This document shows positions 33,575-42,658 of a DNA stretch of 64,000 nt, piece after piece. Positions within the stretch are counted from its first letter, which is position 1. Every line of letters begins with the position of its first letter. The DNA is from Leucobacter chromiireducens subsp. solipictus (lineage in GTDB: Bacteria; Actinomycetota; Actinomycetes; Actinomycetales; Microbacteriaceae): positions 1-64,000 of the forward strand of contig NZ_QYAC01000008.1 of assembly GCF_016758195.1 (NCBI RefSeq), in the 5' to 3' direction. The notes under the pieces are model-generated. The model was not told the DNA's origin, searched no databases, and saw nothing but the letters and a program-made list of their open reading frames with translations. The translations under genes were made by a program, and so were the position numbers.

Positions 33575-35566
33575 CTACCGCTTCACCTTCGCGTCGCGCT
33601 CAGCCTGCGCGGCAAGCATCTCGTTGTAGGCGTGCAGTTCGGCCTCGCCCGAGCGGTCCGCCGCACGGTCCTTCCGCTTCTGCTCCTTCGTGTCGCTGCG
33701 CGACCACTGCACCGCGACCACGAGCGCGAGGGCGAGAGTGGGCAGCTCGCCGATCCCCCAGGCGATCCCGCCGCCGGCGGCCTGATCCTCGATGGGGGTG
33801 GCCCCCCAGGTGCGTCCCATGGCGCCGTACCAGTCGGCGAGCATGAGGCCGTCGCCGGTCATGATCGTGACCCCAAAGAAGGCGTGTGACGCCATGGTGG
33901 CGAACAGCGTCACCAGGCGGAGCGGGTACGGGAAGCGGTACGGCACCGGGTCGACGCCGATCATGGACAGGCTGAACAGATAGCCGGCGATGAGGAAGTG
34001 GATGATCATCCACTGGTGCCCCAGGTGCTCGGAGGCGGCCCAGCGGGCGATCGGGGTGAAGTAGAACACCCAGAGGGATCCGGCGAACACCACGGCCGCC
34101 ACGGCCGGATGCGTGATCACCTTTGAGTACGGCGTCTGGATCGCCCACATGATCCACTCGCGGCCGCCCCAGGAGCCGTCGGTGCGTTTCTCGATGGTGC
34201 GCAGCGCGAGTGTCATCGGGGCACCGAGTACGAGCAGCAGGGGGATCAGCATCGTCAGCATCATGTGCGCGAGCATGTGCACGCTGAACAGGTACTGCTC
34301 GTACGCGTTGAGGGCGCCGTTCGTCGTGTAGAAAAGCCCGATGAGACCGAGGGCCCACGCGATCGTGCGGCCGATGGGCCAGGAGTCCCCGCGGCGCTTG
34401 AGTCGGATCACACCCGCGAGGTACAGCGCGAGCCCAAACACGCTTACGAGCACCCAGGCGAGGTCGAACTTCCACTCGGTGAGGTAGCTCATCGGCGTCA
34501 GCTCGGGGGGCAGCGGGTCGCCGGTGAGCCACTCCGCGGGGCTGATGTCGCCGCCCTGATCGCGCGCGGGCTCGAACGACACGGGCGTCGCGGTGCGCCC
34601 CAGCGCACCCGCGATGCCGCTCGCGAGGCCCATCACGGCGAGCTCCGCGAGCACGAACCAGATGAACGCGCGCTGCCCGGAGACGGAATCTGCGATACGC
34701 GGGATCAGCCGCGTCCGCTGCACCGCGCCGAACACACCGAGCGCGAGCAGCGCACCCGTCTTCCACATGAGCAGCTGGCCGTAGCCGGTGCCGAAGAGCG
34801 CGTCCAGGTTCCCCACGCGCATCCACCCGCTCACGACGCCAGAGGCGGCGACCCCAACAAACGCGAACAGCGCGAGCGTGGAGTACCGAGCCGTCAGCAC
34901 CGAGAGGCGCTGCCGGTCGACCACGCGCGCGAGGAACACGAGCGTGAGCAGGCCACCGAGCCACACCGCCGCGCCGATCAGGTGGACCAGGAGCGAGTTC
35001 ACGGCCTGGCTGTGGTTCGACGAGCCCGCGGCGTGCCCCTGCAGTGCGAGCGGCAGGGTGGTCGTGAGCGCGGCAAGCAGCACGAGGAGGGTGAGCCGTC
35101 GATCCCGGATCGCGAAGGCCATGACCGTGGTCGCGGCGGCGAGCAGCAGCTCGATCAGCCACAGGCGGCCCAGCTCGATCTCCGTGACGAACTGTGCCAG
35201 GCCGGCGCCGAAGGCCGCGTCCCCGGAGAACGGGAGACCGGAGAGATCCACGTAGGTGACGAGCAGCGTTGCGGCGCTGGCGACGGTGAGCATCGCCGCG
35301 GATCCGGCGGCCACGTCGAGCGCGGTGCGAGCCTCAGCGCGGTCGCTCGCGAGCGCCCAGATCGCCATGACCACCGAGCCGATCAGCCCGGCCATCGCGA
35401 CGTTGACGAGGGTCCGCGTCAACGGCACCGCGATGCGCACAAACGTTCCCGGATCCGCGAGTGCGCGGGGGTTGGCCGCCCCGCCGATCGCGAGCCCGAG
35501 GAACAACGCGGCGATGGTGGCCGCGAGGAGAAGGGCAGGCGCGAGTACACGAAGAGAGCGAGGCAC
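33575..35566 (-). CDS. CopD-CtaG fusion, copper/cytochrome oxidase assembly membrane protein
   Basis: A 663-residue membrane protein with two joined families. The first part (about residues 1-320) resembles CopD copper-resistance membrane proteins, with LQGHAAGSSNHSQAVNSLLVH and several His in membrane segments. The second part (about 355-600) is caa3_CtaG, with NAYEQYLFSVHMLAHMMLTM and ASEHLGHQWMIIHF. These proteins help bring copper to cytochrome c oxidase. The C-terminal 50 residues are charged and cytosolic. The GTG at 35566 has TAGGCT six bases upstream, so it is probably leaderless. The fusion is common in actinobacteria by my recollection. Confidence 0.9.
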   Translation of the reverse strand: MPRSLRVLAPALLLAATIAALFLGLAIGGAANPRALADPGTFVRIAVPLTRTLVNVAMAGLIGSVVMAIWALASDRAEARTALDVAAGSAAMLTVASAATLLVTYVDLSGLPFSGDAAFGAGLAQFVTEIELGRLWLIELLLAAATTVMAFAIRDRRLTLLVLLAALTTTLPLALQGHAAGSSNHSQAVNSLLVHLIGAAVWLGGLLTLVFLARVVDRQRLSVLTARYSTLALFAFVGVAASGVVSGWMRVGNLDALFGTGYGQLLMWKTGALLALGVFGAVQRTRLIPRIADSVSGQRAFIWFVLAELAVMGLASGIAGALGRTATPVSFEPARDQGGDISPAEWLTGDPLPPELTPMSYLTEWKFDLAWVLVSVFGLALYLAGVIRLKRRGDSWPIGRTIAWALGLIGLFYTTNGALNAYEQYLFSVHMLAHMMLTMLIPLLLVLGAPMTLALRTIEKRTDGSWGGREWIMWAIQTPYSKVITHPAVAAVVFAGSLWVFYFTPIARWAASEHLGHQWMIIHFLIAGYLFSLSMIGVDPVPYRFPYPLRLVTLFATMASHAFFGVTIMTGDGLMLADWYGAMGRTWGATPIEDQAAGGGIAWGIGELPTLALALVVAVQWSRSDTKEQKRKDRAADRSGEAELHAYNEMLAAQAERDAKVKR

Positions 35567-35572
35567 GCATCT

Positions 35573-35578
35573 AGCCTA
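35573..35578 (-). promoter_or_regulatory. -10 box TAGGCT, leaderless start of the CopD-CtaG gene
   Basis: TAGGCT ends six bases before the GTG start at 35566. Confidence 0.55.
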
Positions 35579-35628
35579 CGGCCTGCTCGATGAGTGTCAG
35601 ATCAGCGCGAACCCGCAGAGACACGAAA

Positions 35629-35652
35629 CCCCCGGGACCGTGGCCCCAGGGG
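35629..35652 (-). terminator. terminator after HU gene
   Basis: Read leftward: CCCCTGGGG, a short loop, then CCCGGGGG and TTTCG. It is 19 bases beyond the HU stop and stands between HU and the convergent edge of the CopD-CtaG promoter. Confidence 0.7.
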
Positions 35653-35670
35653 TGTCGCGCGGTGGTGAAG

Positions 35671-35949
35671 TTACTTCACGGCAGCCTTCAGCTTGGAGCC
35701 AACCGACACCTTGACGCGCTTGCCCGCGGGGATGTCGATGGTCTCGCCCGTGCGGGGGTTGCGGCCCGTGCGTGCCGCGGTGGTTGCGGTCTCGAACGAG
35801 ATCCAGCCGGGGATCGAAACCTTCTCGCCACCGGCGACGGTCTCGGAAACAGCGGCGAACAGCCCGTCCAGCACGCTGGAAACAGCGGCCTGGCTCTGGC
35901 CGGTCTCAGCGGCGATCTTCGCGACAAGCTCGGTCTTGTTGAGTGCCAT
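35671..35949 (-). CDS. HU-family DNA-binding protein
   Basis: A 92-residue histone-like protein. The N terminus MALNKTELVAKIA, the loop with GRNPRTGETIDIPA and the basic end KVKVSVGSKLKAAVK are textbook HU. It bends and compacts DNA as a dimer. It lacks the long Lys/Ala-rich tail of mycobacterial HU, so it is the short form. ATG 35949 has GGAAGGA upstream; a TAGATT box about 100 bases upstream suggests a long leader. It stands alone between terminators. Confidence 0.97.
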   Translation of the reverse strand: MALNKTELVAKIAAETGQSQAAVSSVLDGLFAAVSETVAGGEKVSIPGWISFETATTAARTGRNPRTGETIDIPAGKRVKVSVGSKLKAAVK

Positions 35950-36120
35950 GTTGTGTCCTTCCAGGGCGACGACAGCAGTTGGCCGAGCCCCTGATCTGGT
36001 TCAGGTATCCCCACCGATTTGGAGGGTCCGATCGGTTGATCGCTACGAATCTACCCCAGTTCGGCGGTTTTCTGCGGATCTTCCCGCGGTAATTCCGCGT
36101 GGCGTGTCGCCCGGGGACGC

Positions 36121-36155
36121 AAAAACGGGCGCGAACCCCGAAGGATTCGCGCCCG
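36121..36155 (-). terminator. intrinsic terminator of rpmB-rpmG-rpsN
   Basis: Read leftward: CGGGCGCGAA, a ten-base loop, TTCGCGCCCG, then TTTTT (36121-36125). It is a clean rho-independent terminator 16 bases after the rpsN stop. Confidence 0.93.
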
Positions 36156-36170
36156 CCTGAGAGTCCGCTG

Positions 36171-36476
36171 TTACCAGCTCGACTTGGTGATGCCGGGCAG
36201 CTCGCCACGGTGCGCCATGTCGCGGAAGCGCACACGGGACACGCCGAACTTCGACAGAACGCCGCGGGGGCGGCCGTCGATGACGTCGCGGCTACGCACG
36301 CGCACGGGCGACGCGTTGCGGGGCAGCTTCTGCAGGCCGATACGCGCGGCCTCGCGGCTCTCGTCGGTCCCGTTCGGGTCGACGAGGGCCTTCTTCAGCT
36401 CGAGGCGCTTCGCGGCGTAACGCTCAACGATGGCCTGACGCTGCTTGTTCTTTGCAATCATGCTCTTCTTAGCCAT
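36171..36476 (-). CDS. rpsN: 30S ribosomal protein S14, zinc-free type
   Basis: A 101-residue S14 of the long, cysteine-free form. It starts [14 protein letters not shown] and ends [18 protein letters not shown]. Zinc-binding S14 proteins are about 61 residues and carry two CxxC pairs, absent here. It is a core small-subunit protein contacting 16S rRNA in the head. It is the last gene of the three-gene operon rpmB-rpmG-rpsN, two bases after the rpmG stop. Confidence 0.98.
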   Translation of the reverse strand: MAKKSMIAKNKQRQAIVERYAAKRLELKKALVDPNGTDESREAARIGLQKLPRNASPVRVRSRDVIDGRPRGVLSKFGVSRVRFRDMAHRGELPGITKSSW

Positions 36477-36478
36477 GT

Positions 36479-36646
36479 TTAGCGCTCCTCTCGGAAATCA
36501 ACGTGCTTGCGGACCACGGGATCGTACTTCTTGAGCACGAGGCGGTCGGGGGTGTTGCGACGGTTCTTCTTGGTCACGTACGTGAACCCGGTGCCTGCCG
36601 TCGAACGGAGCTTGATGATCGGACGTACGTCCTTATCCTTAGCCAT
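36479..36646 (-). CDS. rpmG: 50S ribosomal protein L33, zinc-free type
   Basis: A 55-residue protein starting [18 protein letters not shown] and ending KHVDFREER. The four cysteines of the zinc form are missing. Its ATG at 36646 overlaps the rpmB stop by one base (TAATG), and its stop lies two bases before the rpsN start, so translation is coupled along the operon. It binds 23S rRNA near the E site. Confidence 0.98.
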   Translation of the reverse strand: MAKDKDVRPIIKLRSTAGTGFTYVTKKNRRNTPDRLVLKKYDPVVRKHVDFREER

Positions 36647-36882
36647 TAGAGCTTCACCCCACGCTTCTGCAGATCAGCAACGACGGACTCGATGCCACGA
36701 GCATCGATCACCTTGATGCCCTTAGCCGACAGGGTGAGCGTCACCTTGCGGCCGAGCGAGGGCACGAAGTAGGTCTTCTTCTGGATGTTCGGATCGAACC
36801 GACGCTTGGTGCGACGGTGCGAGTGCGAAATGTTGTGTCCAAAGCCGGGAACGGCTCCGGTCACCTGGCACACTGCTGCCAT
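36646..36882 (-). CDS. rpmB: 50S ribosomal protein L28
   Basis: A 78-residue L28, [20 protein letters not shown] and then [13 protein letters not shown]. It has a single Cys, so it is not a zinc-ribbon form. ATG 36882 is used since upstream codons do not match the family; GAGGAAAC precedes it. First gene of the operon. The 197 bases upstream show no Zur-type palindrome, so this operon looks constitutive rather than a zinc-starvation set. Confidence 0.98.
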   Translation of the reverse strand: MAAVCQVTGAVPGFGHNISHSHRRTKRRFDPNIQKKTYFVPSLGRKVTLTLSAKGIKVIDARGIESVVADLQKRGVKL

Positions 36883-37079
36883 GATGTTTCCTCTCATACC
36901 GTGAGGCCGGACGGCCCCACCCAAGATTTCTTGTCTGCAAGGGCACGCGCACGCGAAGTGATTCGCAGCGCGTCTTGATCCCCCGCGGTCTGTGCACTGG
37001 GACGGCGCACAGCCAAGGGGAAAGCTTACTTGCCCGAGGCGTTCGGCGCAAGCCGGGCGTGTCTCCCCTGGTGGACCCG

Positions 37080-37709
37080 CTACTGCAGGATCGCCCCGAG
37101 CAGCGCCGCAAAGAGCAGCCCGCCGACGCTGGCCAGCAGCGTGCCCAGGCCGCCCTGACGCACAAACATCGACGGCACCCGCTCCGTCAGCCAGCGCGGA
37201 TCCGCGCCGATCGCGGCGAGGGTTTCGTGCGGCGCGCGATCATCGAACACGGCCACATCGGGGTGCGCCGGATCGAGCACGACCGCGACCGGCGTGCCGC
37301 GCGTGACGGCATAGCGCAGCGGCACCACAGCGTAGGCGCTGCGGGGCCCACCGTGCGGCGGCAACACGTGCAGCAGGACCAGGCGTGCGGGCTCCGGGGT
37401 GCCGGGCCACAGCATGGTGGCGGACCGTGTGAGCGGCCGACCGTAGACCCGGTGCACCCGGGCGGGGGCGGGCTCGCCCGGCACCTGGCCGGCGGCCATC
37501 GCCTGTGCGCGCTGCACGACCGTGCGGTCAATCTCCGCGTGCATTCGCTGGGACACCACGAGGTTCAGGACGACCACGCCCAGGAGCAGCGCCGTCACCC
37601 ACACGCCCATCCGGGACCCGGTGCCGAACGACCAGAGAATCGCGCCGAGCAGGGCACCGAGCACGGCACCGACGACGATTCCGTACAAGCGATGCTGCGT
37701 CCAGTCCAT
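37080..37709 (-). CDS. uncharacterised membrane protein, 209 aa
   Basis: Two close helices lie at the N terminus (about residues 8-28 and 33-53) and one at the C terminus (about 185-205). A soluble middle domain of some 120 residues lies between them, with [11 protein letters not shown] and [16 protein letters not shown] do not recognise a family; the middle could be a small beta-rich domain held on the cytoplasmic face. ATG 37709 ([10 protein letters not shown]) is chosen as the start of the first helix region; the frame is open further upstream into the divergent gene. It diverges from the SGNH hydrolase. Confidence 0.75.
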   Translation of the reverse strand: MDWTQHRLYGIVVGAVLGALLGAILWSFGTGSRMGVWVTALLLGVVVLNLVVSQRMHAEIDRTVVQRAQAMAAGQVPGEPAPARVHRVYGRPLTRSATMLWPGTPEPARLVLLHVLPPHGGPRSAYAVVPLRYAVTRGTPVAVVLDPAHPDVAVFDDRAPHETLAAIGADPRWLTERVPSMFVRQGGLGTLLASVGGLLFAALLGAILQ

Positions 37710-37796
37710 GGCCCCATCCTCGCACGCCGTGCCGCTCGCTCCCCGAACAGGTGCCGCATTCGACCCCGCCACTTCCCGGCGTTCGGGCCCGAGGAA

Positions 37797-37802
37797 TAGG
37801 CT
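37797..37802 (+). promoter_or_regulatory. -10 box TAGGCT, leaderless start of SGNH hydrolase gene
   Basis: TAGGCT ends seven bases before the ATG at 37810. Confidence 0.6.
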
Positions 37803-37809
37803 GAGCCAC

Positions 37810-38598
37810 ATGGCAACAGCGCAGGAGCCCCGAGCCGCAATCCGCTACGTCGCGATCGGCGACAGTTTCACCGAGGGCGTCGGGGACGAACAACCCGATG
37901 GCTCCGTGCGCGGGTGGGCGGACCTTGTGGCGCAGGGCCTCGCGGACGCCACGGGTGCCCCGGTGCAGTACGCGAACCTTGCCATTCGGGGCCGCCTGCT
38001 GGCCCCCATCATCGCGGAGCAGCTTGTCCCTGCGATCGCGCTCGGCCCCACCCTCGTGAGCTTCAACGGCGGCGGCAACGACATGCTGCGCCCGGGCACG
38101 GATCTGGCCTGGATCGCGGCCGAGACCGAGGCCGCGCTGCGCCGGATCCAGGACGCCGGGGCAGAGCCGCTGCTGCTGGCTGGGGCGAATCCCACGGGCG
38201 GCCTCCCCGGCGGCGGTCGGGTGCGCGCGAAGGGCGACGAGCTCGCACGCGTCGCCGGCGGGATCGCGGAGCGCCTCGGCATCCGGTACACGAACAACTG
38301 GGCGGACGCCGATCTCGCGGGCCGCCAGTACTGGTCCCACGATCGCCTGCACCTGGCGCCGGTGGGGCACCACCGGGTCGCGGCGAACGTGCTGCGCACC
38401 CTGGGCCACGCCGCCCCCGCGGACTGGATCACGGAGGCGGCGGCGGTGCCCGCCCCGTCTGCCCGAGATCAGCTCCGCTACACCCGCGAGCACGTGGTCC
38501 CGTGGGTGCAGCGCCGCCTCACCGGGCGTTCAAGCGGCGACGGACGATCCGCCAAGTTCGGCAGCTGGACCTGGGTCGAACCGCGCCCTGCCGCATAG
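37810..38598 (+). CDS. SGNH/GDSL-family hydrolase
   Basis: A 262-residue esterase-like protein. Block I is AIGDSFTEGVGD with the nucleophile Ser, block III is FNGGGNDML with the Asn, and block V is WSHDRLHLAPVGHH with the Asp and His. These enzymes hydrolyse esters of sugars, lipids or cell wall polymers. No signal peptide is visible, so it is probably cytosolic. The last 40 residues are basic. It is probably expressed from a leaderless mRNA. Confidence 0.9.
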   Translation: MATAQEPRAAIRYVAIGDSFTEGVGDEQPDGSVRGWADLVAQGLADATGAPVQYANLAIRGRLLAPIIAEQLVPAIALGPTLVSFNGGGNDMLRPGTDLAWIAAETEAALRRIQDAGAEPLLLAGANPTGGLPGGGRVRAKGDELARVAGGIAERLGIRYTNNWADADLAGRQYWSHDRLHLAPVGHHRVAANVLRTLGHAAPADWITEAAAVPAPSARDQLRYTREHVVPWVQRRLTGRSSGDGRSAKFGSWTWVEPRPAA

Positions 38599-38780
38599 CG
38601 CGGCGGCGCTGGCCGCCGCTTCCCACGTTCATCCCAGGGGATGACACGTGTCGTACCAGGGGATGATGTGCTGGGCTCGGGCCCCGACAAGACTGGAACC
38701 ATCGACCGTTTTGTCACGCCTGGGGCGAGCCGCATCCGCGCGGTTCCCGTCGCGCTCCGAGGCCCAGCCCGAAAGGCACC

Positions 38781-41700
38781 ATGTCCTTCCTCACCCGTAC
38801 GAGTCTTGCCAACCGGCTGATCGTTGGGCTCATCACCCTCGCCGTTGCGGTACTCGGCCTCTTCTCGATGAGCGCACTCAAGCAGGAGCTCATGCCGTCG
38901 ATGCAGGTGCCCATGGCATTTGTCTCCGTGCAGTCTCCCGGCCTGGCCCCGGAGGAGCTCTCCCGCGCCGTCACTGAACCGACCGAGCAGGCACTCAGCG
39001 CGGTCCCGGGCATTACGCGGGTCACGTCGACGACGTCGAGCGGAGCCGCGGACATCATGGTCGAGTGGCCGTTTGACGGCGACGAGGAGACGCTGCCGAA
39101 GATCCGTGCGGCGGCAGAGGCGCTGAAGCCCACCTTCCCGCAGGGCTCCGAGGTCACGGTGTTCTCGGGTGGGGCCGACGACATGCCCGCGATGGTGCTC
39201 AGCGCCGGGACCTCCGGCGATCACGACGCCTTCAGCGATGCGCTCGCCCAGACTGTCGTTCCCGCGTTGCAGGGTGTCAACGGCGTCCAGAAGGTGACGC
39301 TCGCGGGCGCCGAGGAACAGCGGATCCTGATCGATCTGCGCCCCGCGGACGTGACGCGGCTGAAGGTGGATCCCGCGCAGATCGGCCCCGCGCTCGAGGC
39401 GCGCGGCGCGGCGATTCCCGCCGGTCAGGCGGACTCCCCGGACGGCCCGCTCTCGGTCACGGTCGGTGGCGCGCTGACCTCGGTCGAGGAGATCGCCGCG
39501 ATCCCCCTCACGGTCGAGACCGGTGTGGTGAGCCTCTCGGACTTCGCGGACGTCCACACCGAGACCGTGCCCGCCGAGTCGATCTCACGCGTCAACGGCA
39601 AGCCCGCCCTGACCCTCCAGGTCACCCCCGGCCAGGGCGCCAACGTGGTCGACATCTCGCACGGGGTCAACGCCGAGCTGGACCGCCTCGCCCCCACGCT
39701 GAAGGCGGAGTTCGTCACCATCTTCGACCAGGCGCCCTTCATCGAGCAGTCGATCCACGATCTCTCCGTCGAGGGCGGCCTCGGGCTGCTCTTCGCCGTG
39801 CTCGTGATCCTCGCGTTCCTCGGCTCGTGGCGCTCAACGATCATCGCCGCGGTATCGATCCCGCTTTCCCTCCTCATCACCCTGACCGGGCTGTGGTGGA
39901 GCGGCAACACGCTGAACATCCTGACCCTCGGCGCGCTGACCATCGCGATCGGTCGCGTGGTGGACGACTCGATCGTGGTGATCGAGAACATCTCGCGTCG
40001 GCGCGGCGCGGGCCATCTCACGGTCGAGGGCGTGGTCGCCTCGGTCAAGCAGGTCGCCGGCGCGATCACCGCGTCCACACTCACCACCGTCGCCGTCTTC
40101 CTCCCCATCGCGTTCGTGTCGGGCATGGCCGGGCAGCTCTTCCGCCCGTTCGCGATCACCGTATCGATCGCGCTGATCGCTTCCCTCGTGGTGGCGCTCA
40201 CGATCGTTCCCGTGCTCGCCTACTGGTTCATTCGCGGCAAGGAGCGGCGCGCGGATGCCGCGGCGCCGGCGGCCGAGGCTGCGCAGGATCCCGCCGCGGG
40301 CCCGGCGATCGCGCCCTCCGGCGACGCGAGCGACGACACGATCGAGCTCTCGCGCCCGGTTCCCGCGATCGCGGACGGCGGCGAGCACTCGGATCTCGAC
40401 GAGATCCACACCGCGCCGGATCGGCTGCAGCGCGCCATCATGCCCGCGCTGAACGCGACGCGCCGCCATCCGGTGATCACCCTGGTGTCGTCGAGCCTGA
40501 TCCTGGTCGGCACGCTCGCGATGGCGACCATGATCCCGACCGACTTCCTCGGCTCCTCCGGCAACGAGAGCATCCAGCTCACGCAGTCGCCGCCCGAGAC
40601 GGGCGACACGGCCGAGCTGGTCGCGCTCGCGGAGCCCGTCGAAGCCGCGCTGGACAAGGTCCCCGGTGTGCGCGATGTGATCACCACGATCCCCGTGAGC
40701 GTCGCGGGGACCCCGACGGAACTGTCGTACGACGTCCAGCTGGACGAGGGCGCGGACGTTGAGCAGGTCGGCGACCGCGTGCAGCGCGCCCTCGACACGC
40801 TGAAGGACGTGGGCGAGGTGCAGCTGCTCACGCAGGACGCGTTCGTCGGCGGGGCCGGCGGATCCGGCATCGCCCTGCAGATCCGCGGCAACGACCCCAC
40901 CGCGCTGCGCGCTGCGAGCGAGCAGCTCGAGAAGCAGCTCGCCGACGAGCCCGGCGTGCAGTCGGTCACGAGCGAACTCGCGGGCGAGCAGCCCGTGGTC
41001 CGCGTGCGTCTCAACGAGCTGCAGGCCGCAAACATCGGCTTCGATCCCGCGACCGTGGCGCGCGCCGTCACCGAGGCCCTCGAGGGCCAGAACGTGGGGC
41101 GGATCATGCTCGAGGGCCGCGACCGCGACATCGTGCTGCGCACCCCCGGGACGGAACGCACCGCCGAGCAGCTCGGCGAGATCATGCTCCCCGTCACCCC
41201 GCAGCAGACGATGCAGGCGCAGAAGATCGCCGCTGACGCGCTCGAGGCGAAGGCGAAGGCCGAAGCGGAAGAGCAGCGCCTCAAGGCGAACGCCGAGCTC
41301 ACGAAGCAGATCGACGAGGCCGCCGCGCAGCGCGGGGAACTCGCAGCGCAGATCGGACCGCTCTCCGAGCAGCTCGCGCAGCTCATGGCCGCGCCGATCG
41401 TGCCCGAGCCGCCGCTCTCCCCCGAGGACGACGCGATGCTGCGTGCCACGCAGGAGCGAGCCGAGCAGATCGCCGCGCTGCAGGAGGCCCTCGCCGGTGC
41501 CCAGGGCGGAGTCTCCGGGCTCGACGAGCAGCTTTCCGTCCTGCGGCAGAGCCAGACGGACGCGGCCACCCAGCTCGCGGAGGCGCAGGCCGCCGAGGCC
41601 GAGCAGAAGGCCGCCACCGAGGTCACGGGCACCGCGATCCCCCTGAGCGCGATCGCGGAGGTCTCCGAGGAACTCACCGCCCCGGTCATCACCCGCGCTG

Positions 41701-42545
41701 ACGGCGAGCGCCAGGTCGCGCTCACCGTGACGCCGAAGAAGGGTCAGCTCGATGCGGCATCCGCCGCGATCGATCGCGCCATCGCCACGACGGACCTGCC
41801 GGCCGGTGTGAGCTTCGAGCTCGGCGGTGTGAGCGCGGAGCAGGACGAGGCGTTCGCGCAGCTCGGTGCCGCAATGCTGGGTGCCATCATGCTGGTGCTG
41901 CTCGTGATGGTCGCCACGTTCCGCAGCTTCCGCGGGCCGTTTGTGCTGCTCGTCTCGATCCCGTTCGCGGCGACCGGCGCGATCCTGGGCCTCTTCATTA
42001 CGGGCACGCCGCTCGGCCTGCCGGCGCTCATCGGGCTCCTGATGCTCATCGGCATCGTCGTGACCAACGCGATCGTGCTCATGGACCTCGTGAACCGGCT
42101 CCGCTCCGCGGGTGCCGACCTCGATGAAGCCGTGGAACACGGGACGCGGTTGCGGTTGCGCCCCATTCTGATGACGGCGGCGGCGACGATCTTCGCGCTG
42201 ATCCCGATGTCGCTCGGCCTGACCGGCGGCGGCGTGTTCATCTCGAAGCCCCTCGCGATCGTCGTGATCGGCGGCCTCATCTCCTCGACGCTGCTCACGC
42301 TGATTCTCGTGCCGATCCTCTACACGCTGGTGGAGCGACGCCGCGACAGGAAGCTCGCCAAGCGCGCGGACCGGCGGGAGCGGCGTGCCGAGCGGCAGGC
42401 GGAGCGCGCGGACATGCGCGAGACGCAGCGCCAGCTGGCGGGCACGGGCGAGGCGCGGGCGCCGCGTCCGTCGCGGGCCGAGCGCAAGCGCGCCCGAACG
42501 GGCGGCGAGCCCGAGGAACCGACGGAGTTCACCGAGCTCACGTAG
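38781..42545 (+). CDS. RND-family exporter (AcrB/SwrC-like) with coiled-coil insertion
   Basis: A 1254-residue transporter of the AcrB/SwrC type with two sets of six helices. The proton-relay pair is Asp395-Asp396 in AIGRVVDDSIVVIENISRRR. The second half carries the matching GIVVTNAIVLMDLVNRLR. Two things are unusual for a Gram-positive member. A 50-residue acidic loop follows helix 6 (about 490-545). An insertion of about 145 residues (roughly 804-947) sits in the second outer domain. It consists of two long heptad-rich helices (MQAQKIAADALEAKAKAEAE and IAALQEALAGAQGG) with a Pro-rich turn between them, and reads as an antiparallel coiled coil. No membrane fusion protein gene is nearby. ATG 38781 follows GAAAGG. 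Confidence 0.93.
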   Translation: MSFLTRTSLANRLIVGLITLAVAVLGLFSMSALKQELMPSMQVPMAFVSVQSPGLAPEELSRAVTEPTEQALSAVPGITRVTSTTSSGAADIMVEWPFDGDEETLPKIRAAAEALKPTFPQGSEVTVFSGGADDMPAMVLSAGTSGDHDAFSDALAQTVVPALQGVNGVQKVTLAGAEEQRILIDLRPADVTRLKVDPAQIGPALEARGAAIPAGQADSPDGPLSVTVGGALTSVEEIAAIPLTVETGVVSLSDFADVHTETVPAESISRVNGKPALTLQVTPGQGANVVDISHGVNAELDRLAPTLKAEFVTIFDQAPFIEQSIHDLSVEGGLGLLFAVLVILAFLGSWRSTIIAAVSIPLSLLITLTGLWWSGNTLNILTLGALTIAIGRVVDDSIVVIENISRRRGAGHLTVEGVVASVKQVAGAITASTLTTVAVFLPIAFVSGMAGQLFRPFAITVSIALIASLVVALTIVPVLAYWFIRGKERRADAAAPAAEAAQDPAAGPAIAPSGDASDDTIELSRPVPAIADGGEHSDLDEIHTAPDRLQRAIMPALNATRRHPVITLVSSSLILVGTLAMATMIPTDFLGSSGNESIQLTQSPPETGDTAELVALAEPVEAALDKVPGVRDVITTIPVSVAGTPTELSYDVQLDEGADVEQVGDRVQRALDTLKDVGEVQLLTQDAFVGGAGGSGIALQIRGNDPTALRAASEQLEKQLADEPGVQSVTSELAGEQPVVRVRLNELQAANIGFDPATVARAVTEALEGQNVGRIMLEGRDRDIVLRTPGTERTAEQLGEIMLPVTPQQTMQAQKIAADALEAKAKAEAEEQRLKANAELTKQIDEAAAQRGELAAQIGPLSEQLAQLMAAPIVPEPPLSPEDDAMLRATQERAEQIAALQEALAGAQGGVSGLDEQLSVLRQSQTDAATQLAEAQAAEAEQKAATEVTGTAIPLSAIAEVSEELTAPVITRADGERQVALTVTPKKGQLDAASAAIDRAIATTDLPAGVSFELGGVSAEQDEAFAQLGAAMLGAIMLVLLVMVATFRSFRGPFVLLVSIPFAATGAILGLFITGTPLGLPALIGLLMLIGIVVTNAIVLMDLVNRLRSAGADLDEAVEHGTRLRLRPILMTAAATIFALIPMSLGLTGGGVFISKPLAIVVIGGLISSTLLTLILVPILYTLVERRRDRKLAKRADRRERRAERQAERADMRETQRQLAGTGEARAPRPSRAERKRARTGGEPEEPTEFTELT

Positions 42546-42547
42546 TG

Positions 42548-42572
42548 GTGGGGGCGGCCGCGCCGCCCCCAC
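42548..42572. terminator. GC hairpin directly after the RND gene
   Basis: GTGGGGGCGGC (42548-42558) pairs with GCCGCCCCCAC (42562-42572) around three bases, three bases after the stop codon. Confidence 0.75.
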
Positions 42573-42581
42573 GCTCGCCAC

Positions 42582-42635
42582 ACGCCGAAGCCGCTCGGGC
42601 TCCAGGATCATCTGGCGCCCGAGCGGCTTCGGCGT
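42582..42635. terminator. second hairpin between RND gene and zur
   Basis: ACGCCGAAGCCGCTCGGGC (42582-42600) pairs over 19 bases with the complementary arm ending at 42635. An inner CCAG/CTGG extends the stem. It serves as a likely bidirectional terminator for the two converging operons. Seventeen bases of its left arm recur at 56463. Confidence 0.8.
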
Positions 42636-42658
42636 TCCTGCGTGATGCGCGGTGTGGG

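Noticed and set aside
36646..36882. Zur-controlled ribosomal protein operon
   Set aside because: No Zur-like dyad could be found in the 197 bases before rpmB.
39834..42611. A 925-codon open frame on the - strand opposite the RND exporter
   Set aside because: His/Arg/Glu-rich low complexity with no domain; the + strand carries an unmistakable RND transporter.
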